NCBI GenBank assembly: GCA_036874045.1
Contig: CM072341.1
Location: 13,838,501 to 13,902,500, forward strand
From: Cymodocea nodosa
Lineage: Eukaryota; Streptophyta; Magnoliopsida; Alismatales; Cymodoceaceae
DNA length: 64,000 nt
Direction of reading: 5' to 3'
Under the pieces are notes generated by a model, which saw only the letters and a list, made by a program, of their open reading frames with translations, searched no databases and had not been told where the DNA came from. Positions 21,596-33,620 of this stretch are shown here, one piece after another (the stretch's first letter is position 1; each line of letters opens with the position of its first letter). A program made the position numbers and the translations under genes.

Positions 21596-22769
21596 TGTAG
21601 GATCGTCTATATCACAAGAAGGGAGGTGAATTGTGTCTTTAGTAATTAAATACTAGCGAATAAAATAAGAGCACAAAACACTCGTAAATGAAATTCTATT
21701 CTTTATTTAAAAATAGAATTTACAATATCTTTTCAGCTCAATTCCCTTCTTGACAGTTTTGATACAGAAATGTTCGATATACAATTCAAATATAACAATA
21801 AAGCTTTTATTGAAAACTAATTTCGAATTGTATAAAACCTGATCTTTCTTTGTCTTTGCTCAGCTTCTGTATCTCTTATTCTCCAGTTGTCAAATTTCCA
21901 GACTTCTTACGTTTGCAGTTCCTTTTCTGAAATTGCTTGGAATTTTGAACTTCTTCTAATGTTGGAGAACTTTTCAAAATATGAATATTCAAACTTAACT
22001 TTTCAGTTAGGGATCCAGATTGAATATTTAGACTTGGTTTTCGAAATTAGGATCCCCTATTGTAATGTAACTCGTACTCTCTATTTGTAGTCGAACTCTG
22101 TTGTCTTTCACGTTCAGCATATTCATCCACTTAATCCATAATCCACGTACTAATTTTCTCTTTAATCCAAATTACTTTCTATTTGAATTTCCACTTTCTC
22201 CACTAACATTTTGAATTTCCACGATCTCCACTTCATAGATTCACCAAAGCTTTATCTTCTTGGAGTCTTGTAGAATATCTTCTAAGTCTTCGATTTAGTC
22301 GAACACTTATCCTTTAAGTCCTGTAAAACTCGAACACTTATCCTTTAACTCTTCGAGTTTTTGCACCTACAAAACACATGACTAAACAAAGAAACTTATC
22401 TAGTCGTTAGTCCTTTTATAAAACTTGAACAGTTATCTAACTATTCGATTTTTCATTACCGAACGCACATGGAAAACACGTGACAACTTAAAACATTAAA
22501 AACACATGTGCAGATAACTTAAGTATACGAGTTTTTAACATAAAGTATTTGACAAAAACGAGACGTTAACTATCCGAAACATTAACAATCTGAAAGTTTA
22601 ACTATTGTAAATCTAACTCTTCAAAAATCTTTAATTTATCCAACATAAAAATGAAACTTTCCGATAATCTATTAACTATTATACTTAGAGAAATATACTT
22701 AGAGAATGTTATGTAGTCTTATTTAAAAACGTTAATAAAGCATATATCATCAAAATTAAATACCTAACA
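21596..22769 (-). repeat. Element C 3' LTR
   Basis: It runs TGTAGGATC...ACCTAACA on the plus strand and is followed by the complement of a polypurine tract. It contains many AACTCGAACAGTTATCTAAC and CTTATCCTTTAACTCTTCG units, i.e. inverted AGTTA/TAACT motifs. Near-identical to 29856-31028; the right copy has an extra about 33-bp direct repeat near 30690-30725. Confidence 0.92.
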
Positions 22770-22783
22770 ATCTCCCCCTTTTT
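22770..22783 (-). other. Polypurine tract of element C
   Basis: The minus strand reads AAAAAGGGGGAGAT just before the LTR start TGTTAGG. This is the classic copia arrangement. Confidence 0.88.
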
Positions 22784-23111
22784 GATGATGTCAAAACCTA
22801 ATAAGTCACATAATTTATATCTCCCCCTTTTTGGCATTATGAAAAAGTAAACAAACTATTTTCTCCCCCTTTAGGAAGTTAAGCAAGTTAAATGTAAAGA
22901 AGGAAATCTTACTAAGTATATATTAATCAAAACGATAGTTTCAAACATACATAAGATTTATGGATTAAGCATAAACTATTTAAACATAAACTGTGAAAAA
23001 TAATCACGTAACATTAAAATCAGTAAACAGTTGACATAATAGTTTTAGTTACAAATTACAAAAAATAAATCATGTAATACATAATTTGTATAATCACAAG
23101 CTTCTTTGTCT
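22784..23111 (-). other. 3' untranslated region of element C
   Basis: AT-rich, with two further G-rich tracts on the minus strand (AAAAAGGGGGAGA near 22822-22834 and AAGGGGGAGA near 22862-22872) that resemble extra polypurine tracts. No ORF seen. Confidence 0.6.
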
Positions 23112-25700
23112 TCAAAAAATATCAATCAGAGTATCTAAAATTTTCTTTGCCATTTTTCTACTAGCTCTGTTTATCTGATCAAGTAATGCTCGATCTAAAT
23201 CATTTTGAGAAACTTGTGATGGTTGTTGTAAAAATTCAGTATGTATGTCTGTATCTATACCTATATGTATTTCTATATGTATACCTTGTTGTATATCTGT
23301 ATGTATATCTTGTTGTATATCTGTATGTTGTTGTGTTTCTGTAAATTGTGTGGATTGTTGCTGTTGCTGCTATGACTATGTTTGTCGATCCTGTTATTGT
23401 TGTTGTCTGAGGACAGGTGTATCTGTTTCCTGGTATTTTTGGAGTTCCTTTGTAGAGAAAGATCTTGACTTTAATCTTTTCTGTGGCCAAGGTATAATAT
23501 CTGTTTGACTTGCCACAATTCTCAAAATTGTATCACCATAAAATAATTTACTCTGCAAATGTAAGATATGAGAAACAAAAATATCATACCAGTTCACCTG
23601 TATATGGTTTATTAATGCATACGTAGCATAAAGACAACATCTACCAACTTTTGCCCCATGACCAAACCACTGAAACAATGTAGCATGCAATATTTTTGCA
23701 ATAAAACATGCTTGGCCATTTAAGTCATTTAGTAATATCAATGGTTTGTTGGCAGTTGGATCTTTGGCTAAACTTGTAATGTCCCATCCCAATCGATAAA
23801 CCTGTTTTCTTTCTGATAATTTAACTCCTTCATTTTTCAGACCAAGTACTTGATGAAGTAAATCTGGAGTTAAATATATGTCATTGTCTTGTATATTAGA
23901 AACAAGAATACCTTCTTCCACTATTAAGTTCGAGTAAAAACAATTGATAAGTTCGGGTATAGCAAGATGGTCTGGCTATTGTGGAAGTAGAGTCAACAAG
24001 CCTTGAAATTCAAACAGTTCTCGTATGTGTGCCATCCCTTCAAACTTAACTGGTCTTGAATATAAAACTATAAAAGTTTTATATGTCTAAAATTTGTCAT
24101 AACAGGAATTATTTCTGAACCATAATAGTGTATTTTCATCTAAACTCTATTCAAGATTAGGTATTTTCTTGTCATGATGTTCTGAAATGGGACTTGTTTC
24201 AAAATTATCAGCAGCATCTAAATTTTCAGATCTTTCAGAACTGGTGCAATTGCCATCAAAACTATTATAAATGTCTGAAGTATCTGGTATTGTTGTATCA
24301 ATAATCTGCTGAAATTCTTGTATGTGTTCTTCTGGAAACATTTCGTTAGCAACAGTCTCTGTAATAATCTGTATATCAGCAACATGTATATCTATATTTG
24401 ATCTATACAACTGTCTTTGTATGAAAGAATGTTCTATATCTGTCTGTGGAATAGAATCATCCTATATTTCTGAAATTTGTATATGTGAGACATTGATAGT
24501 ATCATATTCTATTTGTAACTGTGTATGTTGTTGATTATATATATTTATCAACAAGTATACTATATATTATAACAGACATAACCATATATATAAAGTGTAG
24601 TATAAGCAACTGTATCAAAATTCAAAAGTCTCTGTTCAAGATACAGTAAGAGGAAGAATATCTGTACATTCCTCTTCAGATGAAATATCTTCAAAATTCA
24701 TAGACTTAGTGTCTATGTCATCAAAAATATCATCAAATTGGATATCATCTGTATATGTATCATCAAAATTTCCTACATGCTCTCTTTCCGTAGGAAAAGA
24801 ATGTGTGCTTCCAACATTGTGTAAAAAACTATCCATTGTATGAAAAGATACATTATGCACTAATGTGACATAATACCTTAGAGTATATGCTTGTAAGCCA
24901 ATATTTGTCACATCTACTAGGATTCCTGACGAAAATGTCTGTCCAGCTTCTGCAATGGAGCATAGTTTTCCATTTTTCACTGATTCTTCTTTTTGCTGCA
25001 ATATTCCTTGTACACCTGTAGTTAGTCCAAAATATTCAATTGTCTTTTTCTTTTTCCGACTATATGTCTGCAGTGTTTCAGGTTGCTTAGGAGGTTCTAA
25101 AATTGTCTTAATTTCTCCTGTTAAAGGCACATGGGGTCTTAATGGTCCTTCACCATGATGCCTAGGTTGTAATAATGGAATATAGAGTTTTAAGCTCTCA
25201 ACCACTGCCATTTTGAGTTGATAAACTCTTTGTCCTTCACTTTGAAGGCCTATTTTCCTAATGGCAGTTTTTTGTTCATCTATACATTGTTTATTATCAT
25301 CTAAAATAGCTGGGGGAAAATAATATTGGGAATACAAGGATTGTAATTCCCTGTTTGCATTTTCGATCATTGGTCCCCACTTCTTTCCATAATAGGTGAT
25401 AGACTGTACCGATGTCTCTAGTACATGTCTAGAACTTACAACTGCAGGGTTAGGTTGTAAATTTCTTTTCCATAAATGCAATGCGGAAAGTTCAATCTAT
25501 TTTAGTCTAAACTGTGTTTTAGCATAATTTTGAATAAATTTCCAACAAAAATTTTTCTCATCTTAAACAGCTTTTCTTATTTCGTGTAGTACTTCGTTTA
25601 AAAAAGTGTACCTGGAGTAGATGTCGTTGATTTCACTTTGTATTTTCTGAATTTCCAGCTCTCTTGTCTGCACTTTTGTCATTCTACCACATTTTAACAT
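23112..25700 (-). pseudogene. Accessory ORF of element C, homologous to the Athila accessory protein
   Basis: From ATG at 25700 to TGA at 23112-23114 the span is exactly 863 codons in one frame, interrupted only by stops. Open parts are 24636-25481, 24147-24410 and 23394-23921. Shared with the Athila accessory ORF: TRELEIQK near the N-terminus, HHGEGPLRP, and in the C-terminal domain YSRPVKFEGMAHIRELFEF, FQGLL, LLHQVLGLKNEGVKL, DLNGQACFIAKIL and KLFYGDTIL. The C-terminus is a low-complexity Q/I/H/T repeat (23239-23400). The stretch 24411-24635 is poorly coding. Function unknown. Finding a shared accessory protein in two retroelement superfamilies is noteworthy. Confidence 0.78.
23239..23350. 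repeat. Imperfect short tandem repeat in the accessory ORF of element C
   Basis: Repeated GTATATCTGTATGTATATCT-like units, 10-25 bp each. On the minus strand they encode repeats such as QQDIHTDIQQGIH. This is likely a slippage-prone coding microsatellite. Confidence 0.7.
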
Positions 25701-26059
25701 TGTCAATTAATCTTCGCTTTGCACTATAGAACTTAGTGGAAGTAAAGATTTTGAAGCTAGGGTTATACCGAGGTAGAAACACGAAAGGTTGTTAGTAAAA
25801 CATTTATAACTCTTCGAGTTTATAAACGGATTCAATCATTGAATTCATAAATATAAGATCTGTTACCGATAAATAACTCGAGTGCTTGCAATAACTGTAC
25901 AAGTTTTACAACCAATAATTGCATAATACTTAGCGTAACTATTCGTATAAAGAAAATAACTTCAAGCTAAGTGAAAAGTGAGAAAACTCGAAAACTTATG
26001 ATAACTATTCGAGTTTCTCGAAGGAATAGGTGTGAAAAGTCGAAGAGTTAAACATAACT
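25701..26059 (-). other. Region upstream of the element C accessory ORF
   Basis: No ORF. It holds inverted pairs such as CGAAAACTTATGATAACTAT, TCGAAGAGTTAAAC and TAACTATTCGAGTT, the same AGTTA/TAACT theme as the LTRs. Confidence 0.6.
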
Positions 26060-26625
26060 ATTCGAGTTCCAATTGAGACATTATAAAGTAGTGAAATTCA
26101 ACACGTGCACAATTTGAACTTAAGGTGTTTAGAAAGTTTCGGAGACTTATAAACCTAACTATCCGATGCTCAGGTGCATTTCGGAGAGTTATAGATAACC
26201 TTTTGAAAGATAAGTTAAGTCAATCTTCCAGATCACGTCACGTGTACCTAAGTAGTTTTATAATAAAGAGATGTTTCAGATAGTTACAAATCTAACTTTC
26301 TGATGCCTAGACGCATTTCGGAGAGTTACAGATAACTTACCGAAAATCCACTTAAGTCATGCATTATGGTTTCAACACGTGTACTTCAGGAAATAATAAA
26401 ATAGTCTATTGAACATTTTAAAATACAACTGTCTGATACTTGCAATATAACTTGCTGAAACAATAGAAAATTCGGATACTTAAAAATTAAAAAACCTACA
26501 AGTCACCGACAGTTCAGAAATGTACTTAATTAAAGTGTATTTCCTGAAATTATGCAGATTCTTTCATGAAAACATATAATAGTTCATAAGAGATGAATTA
26601 TTATACGAGAAATTGCTCCCCCTAC
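26060..26625 (-). repeat. Athila-type U3-like segment inside copia element C
   Basis: The stretch with TTCAACACGTGTACTTCAGG (26371-26390), AATAGAAAATTCGG, ACCGACAGTTCAGAAATGTA and ATTATGCAGATTCTTTCAT matches the start of element B's LTR (38144-38345) in the same orientation. Its left part, with TTTCGGAGACTTATAAACC and CCGATGCTCAGG, matches the LTR of E on both sides of the solo LTR H. So about 550 bp of Athila LTR-type sequence lie between gag and the accessory ORF of C. Confidence 0.78.
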
Positions 26626-27688
26626 ATAAATGTAGTGTAAAGAATCTATGGCGTACTTAATCTGGGTTGCCAAACCCTAAGTAGATTTGGCTTTAAAAGG
26701 TCAAATAGCTTACTTAAAGAGGATGCTAAGCCTTAAATAGATTTGAGTCTCTCCTTCTTCTTCTTTTTTTAATTTGAATTAAATACAGAAATAAGTAGTA
26801 GAGTTAACAATTTAGACTTTCTAGCTTTTATCTTAGTCAGTTTACAAAAGAAAATTCATAGAGATATACCTTCAAGAACTTAAAAGAATTCAATAATGAG
26901 TACACAAACTTAAGACAATAAATACCATACATTATGTGTAAAGAGTAGATAATAACAAAAAAATAACAAGGATTATATGCACAGATTATGGTAGGATTGT
27001 TATAACACTTGGAAAATAAATTAAGCTTGATTTCATTGCCCCATTTTTGTTTTTTTTTTTTAATTTTGTTTTTATAAATATACTTTATGCATTACCTCCC
27101 ACAATATCATCTTTTTACATGACCACAATCCCTTGCTTAGGGGAAAGATAACCTGTTACTCAATGACAAGTGAGAATAGATAAATTTTATTTTTATTTTA
27201 AATATAATCTGAATTACTTGCAAAATGAGTTTTCAGTCAGCATATCCCAAACTAGTTGGTTTAAGTGACTAGGGTTTAAGATCCCCCAACGGACTTAATT
27301 ACTCAAGTAATTGCAGAAAAAAAAGAAATAAAATAGTAGATTTAAATTAGAGGCAAATGCAAGACTTAATTTTTCTAACAGAATGTTAATAACTTTCCTT
27401 TAATAAAAAGTACATACTTTCTATATATTTTCCTGTTAAAATCTCTATAATAGCATATACATAAGTAACAAAAATATAGTTGGCACTCACATTGAATCAA
27501 TTTAACTTTCCTTAAGTAATCTTTTCTGAATTTTTCTTAAATAAATTGACTTCAATAAAAATCAGAATTTCATAAATTCTTAACTACTAGAAAATTGTAA
27601 TTCAAAAATAGATATTTTGTTTTTGTTTTTATTTTTTTATTTAATAATAAAGACATTAAATTCTAAAACTACCTTTATAACAAAACAA
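26626..27688 (-). other. Non-coding interior of element C
   Basis: AT-rich sequence between the gag stop and the U3-like segment. No protease, integrase or RT motif in any frame. Pol would be expected here in a complete copia element. Confidence 0.65.
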
Positions 27689-29689
27689 TCAAAAAGAGAT
27701 TTTATCTCTTGGAACCCATTTTTGAGTGGGTCCAAGAATTTTAGAGAGAGTCATATCAAAATTCTCAATATTTTTAATCTTCAACTTATCTATTTTCTGA
27801 TAATTATTCTTGTGTTTCATTCTCTTAGTATTATAATTATTAGAACATTTATCTTTATGTAAACTAGAGTTGAAATTTTCATTTCTAACAGTATTTGATT
27901 TCCAATATCCGATATTCTTTAAATATGAAGAAAATTGATCAAGAATATTAAGATTCTCAAATGACTTAGCTTGATTTTTTTGAAAATTTCTTTTGACATT
28001 CTTGCATCGTGTGCTATTATTTATATGCTGCATTTTATCAACTTGCACATATTTTTCTCCCTTTTTAATCACACACGAAATAGTTTTTCTTTTACTATTT
28101 TTAGTATTGGAAATAAAGACATTATTTTTAGCAATACCATCATGCAATATATAATTTTCAGAAGATGCATCATGTAAACCAATACCATGTTTTTCTACAT
28201 TTGATATTTTACTACTAAGTTCATTTGTTATAGTTTGACTATTATTCCATTTACTTAATATAGCCTTTTGATCACAGACTTTAATCTTTAACACATCAAT
28301 TTTTGAATTTAAATCAGTAATAGTCAGTTCCAGTTTTTCAATTTCACAGATCATTTTCTTCTTATCAGTAATTAAATTTTCACAATTAGCATGCAATTTT
28401 CTTTCTATAGCAATGAACTTTAAAATTTCCTATGCATGCCTTTGATTTTCTTCTTTAAATTTATTCAACGTAGAGTTCAGAAAATCAATCTTATTTTCAG
28501 ATTCATCTAGCATTTTCCTAGTGTCCTTTCTTTCTATTTTGACTTTCTTATATTTTCTGGCCAATCTATTGTATTCAAGAAGTAATCCATCAAAATTAGC
28601 ATTTTGATCAGAGGATACCTCACTGGATTTTGCCATAAAGCATACATTTGCCAAATTTTCTTTTAAATCTGATGTTGATGAGGATTCATTGTCTGTTGTT
28701 GAATCCTTTGTTTCTTCACTTTGTGAAGCTGAAGTGTCATCCCATGTCACTTTAAGTGCCCTTCTCTTTCTGAATTTCTTATTCCTGAAATTCCTCCTCG
28801 AATTCTTCTTATCTTTGTTGAGAGGACAATCAGTTTGAAAGTGACCCGGTCTATTGCACTTGTAGCATATACTTTTGTCTTTCGTGATTGACTTCTTCTC
28901 CATATCTCCAGATGTCTTTGTTGACCTGAAGTTCCTACATTTCTTCAACAGATTTCTAAATTTTCTAGTCAACAACAATAAATCATCGTTAGAATCACTA
29001 GTGACTTCTGAGATTTTATCAACCTCAAAAGCAAGATCCCTTCTAGGACTTTTTCCTTTTGGATCTAAATGTTGTACTTCATAGGCTGTCAGATTTCCTA
29101 TGAGATCATCGAGAGTATATGTATTTAAGTCTTTAGACTTTTCAATAGATGTTTTTTGAGCCCAAATTTTAGTTAAAGATCTAAGGATCTTTCTTACCAA
29201 GTCTTTTTCCTCGAATTTCTTGCCTAAAGATTTTAATGAATTTACAATCTCAAGAAAATGGGAAAATATGTCAGAGATACATTCAATTTTGTGCATTTTA
29301 AAAAGCTCATATTTATGTACTAACATATTTATCTTAGATTCCTTGACCTGATTAGTACCTTCGTTGGCAACTTCTAATGCATGCCATATCTCATATGCAG
29401 TTTGATATGCAGAAACTTTATTAAATTGATCATGAGATAAAGCACAAAACAAGATGTTTAAACCTTTAGCATTCAGTGTCATTCGCTCCTTTTCATCAAA
29501 AGTCCAAGTATCATATGGATTCGTAAGGAACTTTATAGGATTGCTAATTATATGCCATAGTTTGAAATCAATTGACTGAAAGAATACTTTCATCCTATAT
29601 TTCTAGTAGCCATAATTGCTACCTTCGAACATAGGAGGACGATTAGTGGTCTATCCTTCAGTCATAACTAAGATTTCAGAATTATCCAT
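27689..29689 (-). pseudogene. Gag of copia element C (UBN2 type with CCHC zinc knuckle)
   Basis: Starting at ATG 29689 (MDNSEILVM), the frame runs 667 codons with three or so TAG stops (for example GY-stop-KYRM, usually GYWK) and no frameshift. Open parts are 28430-29593 and 27689-28396. The UBN2 region includes NAKGLNILFCALS, ANEGTNQVKESKINMLVHKY and VRKILRSLTKIW; the zinc knuckle CYKCNRPGHFQTDC follows at about residue 270. The C-terminal part is coiled-coil-like and ends with GPTQKWVPR, which in complete elements joins gag to protease. Here the coding sequence stops just after it. Confidence 0.88.
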
Positions 29690-29837
29690 TTTAAACAGAT
29701 GATTTGAAGTAAATGACACGAAAAATCGATTCCTAAATAGAGAAATGAAGGCTTTTCGGATGCTTTAAATAGTTTAAGTGCACTAATACTAGTTGTAGCA
29801 AAGTGTAGTTAATCTGAAAAAAAATAAGTGAAAAACA

Positions 29838-29853
29838 AAAGCTCTGATACTAG
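29838..29853 (-). other. Primer binding site of element C, initiator tRNA-Met type
   Basis: On the minus strand the sequence after the LTR reads AAACTAGTATCAGAGCTTTT; TATCAGAGC fits the tRNA-iMet 3' complement (TGGTATCAGAGC) with changes at the first bases. Confidence 0.75.
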
Positions 29854-29855
29854 TT

Positions 29856-31028
29856 TGTAGGATCATCTGTATCACAAGAGGGGGGGTTAATTGTGTCTTT
29901 AGTAATTAAATACTAGTGGATAAAATAAGAGCACAAAACACTCGTAAATGAAATTCTATTCTTTATTTAAAAATAGAATTTACAATATCTTTTCAGCTCA
30001 ATTCCCTTCTTGACAGTTTTGATACAGAAATGTTCGATATACAATTCGAATATAACAATAAAACTCTTATTGAAAACTAATTTCAAATTGTATAAAACCT
30101 GATCTTTCTTTGTCTTTGCTCAGCTTCTGTATCTCTTCTTCTCTAGTTGTCGAATTTCCAGACTTCTTACGTTTGCAGCTCCTTTTCTGAAATTGCTTGG
30201 AATTTCGAACTTCTAATGTTGAAGAACTTTTCAGAATATGAATATTCAAACTTAACTTTTCAATTAGGGATCCGAATTGAATATTCAAACTTGATTTTTG
30301 AGATTGGGATCCCCTGCTATAATGTAGCTCGTACTCTCTATTTGTAGTCGAACTCTGTTGTCTTTCACGTTCAGCATGTTCATCTACTTAATCCATAATC
30401 CACGTACTAATTTTCTCTTTAATCCAAATTACTTTCTATTTGAATTTCCACTTTCTCCACTAACATTTTGAATTTCCACGATCTCCGCTTCGTAGATTCA
30501 CCGAAACTTTATCTTCTTGGAGTCTTGTAGAATATCTTTTAAGTCTTCGATTTAGTCTAACACTTATCCTTTAAGTCCTGTAAAACTCGAACACTTATCC
30601 TTTAACTCTTCGAGTTTTTGCACCTTCAAAACACATGACTAAACAAAGAAACTTATCTAGTCGTTAGTCCTTTTATAAAACTCAAACAGTTATCTATCCA
30701 TGCGTATAAAAACTCGAACAGTTATCTAACTATTTGATTTTTCATTACCAAATGCACATGGAAAACATGTGACAACTTAAAACATTAAAAACACACATGT
30801 AGATAACTTAAGTATACAAGTTTTTAACATAAAGTATTCGACAAAAATAAGACGTTAACTATCCGAAAGTTTTACTATTGCAAATCTAACTCTTCAGAAA
30901 TCTTTAATTTATACGACATAAAAATGAAACTTTCCGATAATCCGTTAACTATTATACTTAGAGAATATTATGTAGACTTATTTAAAAACGTTAATAAAGC
31001 ATATATCATCAAAATTAAATACCTAACA
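29856..31028 (-). repeat. Element C 5' LTR
   Basis: 1173 bp, TG...CA, matching 21596-22769. The right flank GTCAT (31029-31033) completes the duplication. Confidence 0.92.
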
Positions 31029-31042
31029 GTCATCTTCCTCAT
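31029..31042 (-). pseudogene. First codons of the element B accessory ORF, severed by element C
   Basis: The minus strand has ATGAGGAAGATGAC, matching ATGATGAAGATAAC at 6495 in A. C landed after about four codons. Confidence 0.8.
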
Positions 31043-31783
31043 CGTGGAGTTACACAACGGAATGGAATCGCTTTGATCTTTATTGTTCTAAGTTCTAAAT
31101 GATTCAGCGGATAATACCCCCAAACCCTAAGTTTAGTATAAATAAGCTTTAAATTTAGGTGGGTAATCGGGTCATTTCCCATCCAAAACTCTCGCTCTCT
31201 CGTTCGTGGAATTACGGTTAACTCCACGGACTTAGTCCATAGACTTAACTACAGTACTCTGTTGAGTTAGAGTTAACTCAACGGGGTAAATTCGTTAACT
31301 TATCCTAGACTCAACGGAGTAAGTTCGTTGAGTTATGTGTAACTCAACGGACTTCCCGTAAAATTATATCTAATAAAAATGCATATAACAATAATTTTTA
31401 CTTTAGTCAAGACCGAAGAATTTCTAGTCTAGATGATCTTACTTTTTCTACATTTTAAAATTTTTTGGTTAAACTGTTATATTCCTTAGTTGAACCTAAA
31501 TTACATATATATATTTTTCTTTTCTTTTTTTTCTTTTTCTTTTTTCTTCTGTCGGTTGAACTGATATTGTACTTCGATAACACCAACATTAAACTAAATA
31601 TAATATAAATATCTCTTTTTTATATTTTTGTGTTTCGGTAAGATCGATGGAGCCTATCGGTTAAACTGCAACAATTTTTTTCTTTTTAAAATATATATTT
31701 CGATAAAACCGATAATTCCTTTCGGTTTAACCGTGATTATATTTAAATAAGGTTTTTTTTTTTTTTACTAAGAAAATTTGTTA
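31043..31783 (-). other. Spacer between integrase and accessory ORF in element B
   Basis: It has the same parts as A's 5781-6494: a TATA-like box (TATTTATACT on the minus strand, about 31135-31146) roughly 98 bp before the ATG, an inverted-repeat block at 31203-31352 (CGTTGAGTTATGTG, TAACTCAACGGAC and others), and degenerate GGTTNAACCGATA repeats with T-runs at 31440-31770. Confidence 0.75.
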
Positions 31784-33150
31784 CTAAGTGAAGCTCGAAT
31801 AATCCTCTACTCTTACTTCTTCTATAATTCGAAATGAGCTTTTTAGTATTTTCAAAATAGGCCTAAGTCTTTGTCCATTTACTTTAAATATATTCTAATT
31901 CTTAGGATTTTCAATTTCAATTACTCCATAGGGATAAATATTTCGAACTACGTAAGGTCCTGCCCACCTAGATCTTAATTTTCCTAGATGGTTATGGAGT
32001 CTAGTCATGTAAAGATATACTTCTTGTCCTATTTCAAAGGTTTTTAGAATAATTTTCCTCTCATGCTAGAACTTCATTTTCTCTTTTTCTCTTACCGTTT
32101 TTGTATAGGCTTCATTCCTAAATTCTTCTAATTCAATCAATTGTATTTTCCTATTTTCAACAGCTTCATTTAAATTAGTGTTGAGAGTTTTTAATGCCCA
32201 ATAAGCTTTATGTTCAATTTCTGCTAGTAAATGACAACTCTTTCCATATATTAGCCTAAAGGGTGACATACCTAAGCTTGTCTTATAAGTAGCTTCGTAA
32301 GCCCAAAGTGCATCTATCAATCTATTAGCCCAATCTATTCTAGTAGGATTTACTACTTTTTCTAAGATTAACTTAATTTGTTTGTTTGCACTTTCTACTT
32401 GTCCACTAGTTTGCGGATGATATGATGTTGCAATTTTGTGGTTTACTCCATATTTCTTCATTAAGGCTTCAAAACTTCTATTACAGAAATGAGTTCCCCT
32501 ATCATTGATAATAGCTTTAGGTATCCTAAATCTGGCAATTATATTTTTTCTTATAAATTGTATTACTACTTTGTTGTCATTAGTTTTTATAGGAATAGCT
32601 TCTATCCATTTAGATACATAATCCACCCCTAACAATATATAATTAAATTGATTAGACATAGGAAATGGACCCATAAAATCTATTCCCCATACATCAAAGA
32701 TTTCAACCTCAACAATAGGATTAAAAGGTAGCATATTCCTCTTTGATATTCTTCCGATTTGTTGACATTTTAAATAGCTTAAGCAATATTTATGAGCATC
32801 TTTGAATAGTGTTGGCCAATAAAATCTACATTGCAGAATTTTAGCAGTAGTTTTCCTTGAACCAAAATGCCCTCCACATACTTGGTCATGATAGAAAGAC
32901 AATATGCTCGAATATTCAGTTTTTGGAACACACCTCCTTAAAACCAAATCAGGACATTTCTTAAATATGGGTCTTCCCAATAGTAATATTTTACTCTTGA
33001 AAAGAACAATTTCTTATTTGTCTATTCCAATCTTTAAGTGTTAAACTAGTAACTAAGTAATTAACTATGTTTACATACCAAGGCATTGTGATGATGGTCA
33101 TTAATTGTTCATTAGGAAAATTATCCTTAATTTCAATATTTGATTTTTCT
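31784..33150 (-). pseudogene. Integrase of element B
   Basis: The zinc region is intact here (GGHFGSRKT, DAHKYC, LKCQQIGR). The D,D,E core is [18 protein letters not shown], and [11 protein letters not shown]. The open part is 32066-32980; the C-terminal [14 protein letters not shown] and VEDYSSFT parts continue to TAG at 31784-31786 after a stop near 32066. This copy shows that the A stop near 4692 is a secondary change. Confidence 0.87.
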
Positions 33151-33620
33151 ATTTATAATCTTGATAAATGATTTGCTACTATATTCTCACAACCTTTTTT
33201 ATCTTTAATTTCTAGATCAAATTCTTGTAATAATAATATCTACCGGATCAATCTCGGTTTGGTCTCTTTTTTTGCTATTAGGTGTTTTAAAGCTGAATAA
33301 TCTGTGTATACTATCACTTTAACTCCACCAATCAAATATAATCTAAACTTTTCTAAGGCAAACATAACAGCTAACAGTTCTTTTTCAGTAGTTGTATAAT
33401 TAACTTGAGCATCATTTAAGGTTTTGCTTGCATAATGAATCACTCTAGGAGATTTTTCTATCGTTTGTCCTAGCACTACTCCTACAGCAAAATCAGATGC
33501 ATCGCACATTAATTCAAATGGATGGCTCCAATCAAGTGCTTGAATTATAGCAGTTGAAATTAAGCTAGTTTTAAGCTTGAAAAATGCTTCTTTGCAATTT
33601 TTATCAAAATTGAATGGGAC
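33151..33620 (-). pseudogene. RNase H of element B
   Basis: [42 protein letters not shown]. The catalytic aspartate in YTD is present, unlike in A. The open part is 33240-33509. Confidence 0.83.

Larger units (their letters stand above)
21596..31028 (-). mobile_element. Element C: non-autonomous Ty1/copia element with gag, no pol, and an accessory ORF
   Basis: Two LTRs of about 1174 bp with TG...CA ends and a perfect 5-bp duplication enclose about 7.1 kb. On the minus strand: LTR 29856-31028, iMet-type primer site, gag (29689-27689), about 2 kb of non-coding sequence, accessory ORF (25700-23112), polypurine tract, LTR 21596-22769. No protease active site, integrase or RT motif is visible between gag and the accessory ORF, so C would need enzymes from another element. 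Confidence 0.9.

Noticed and set aside
23245-23508. Cysteine-rich plus-strand ORF
   Set aside because: It is the complement of the short tandem repeat in C's accessory ORF; the cysteines come from TGT repeats.
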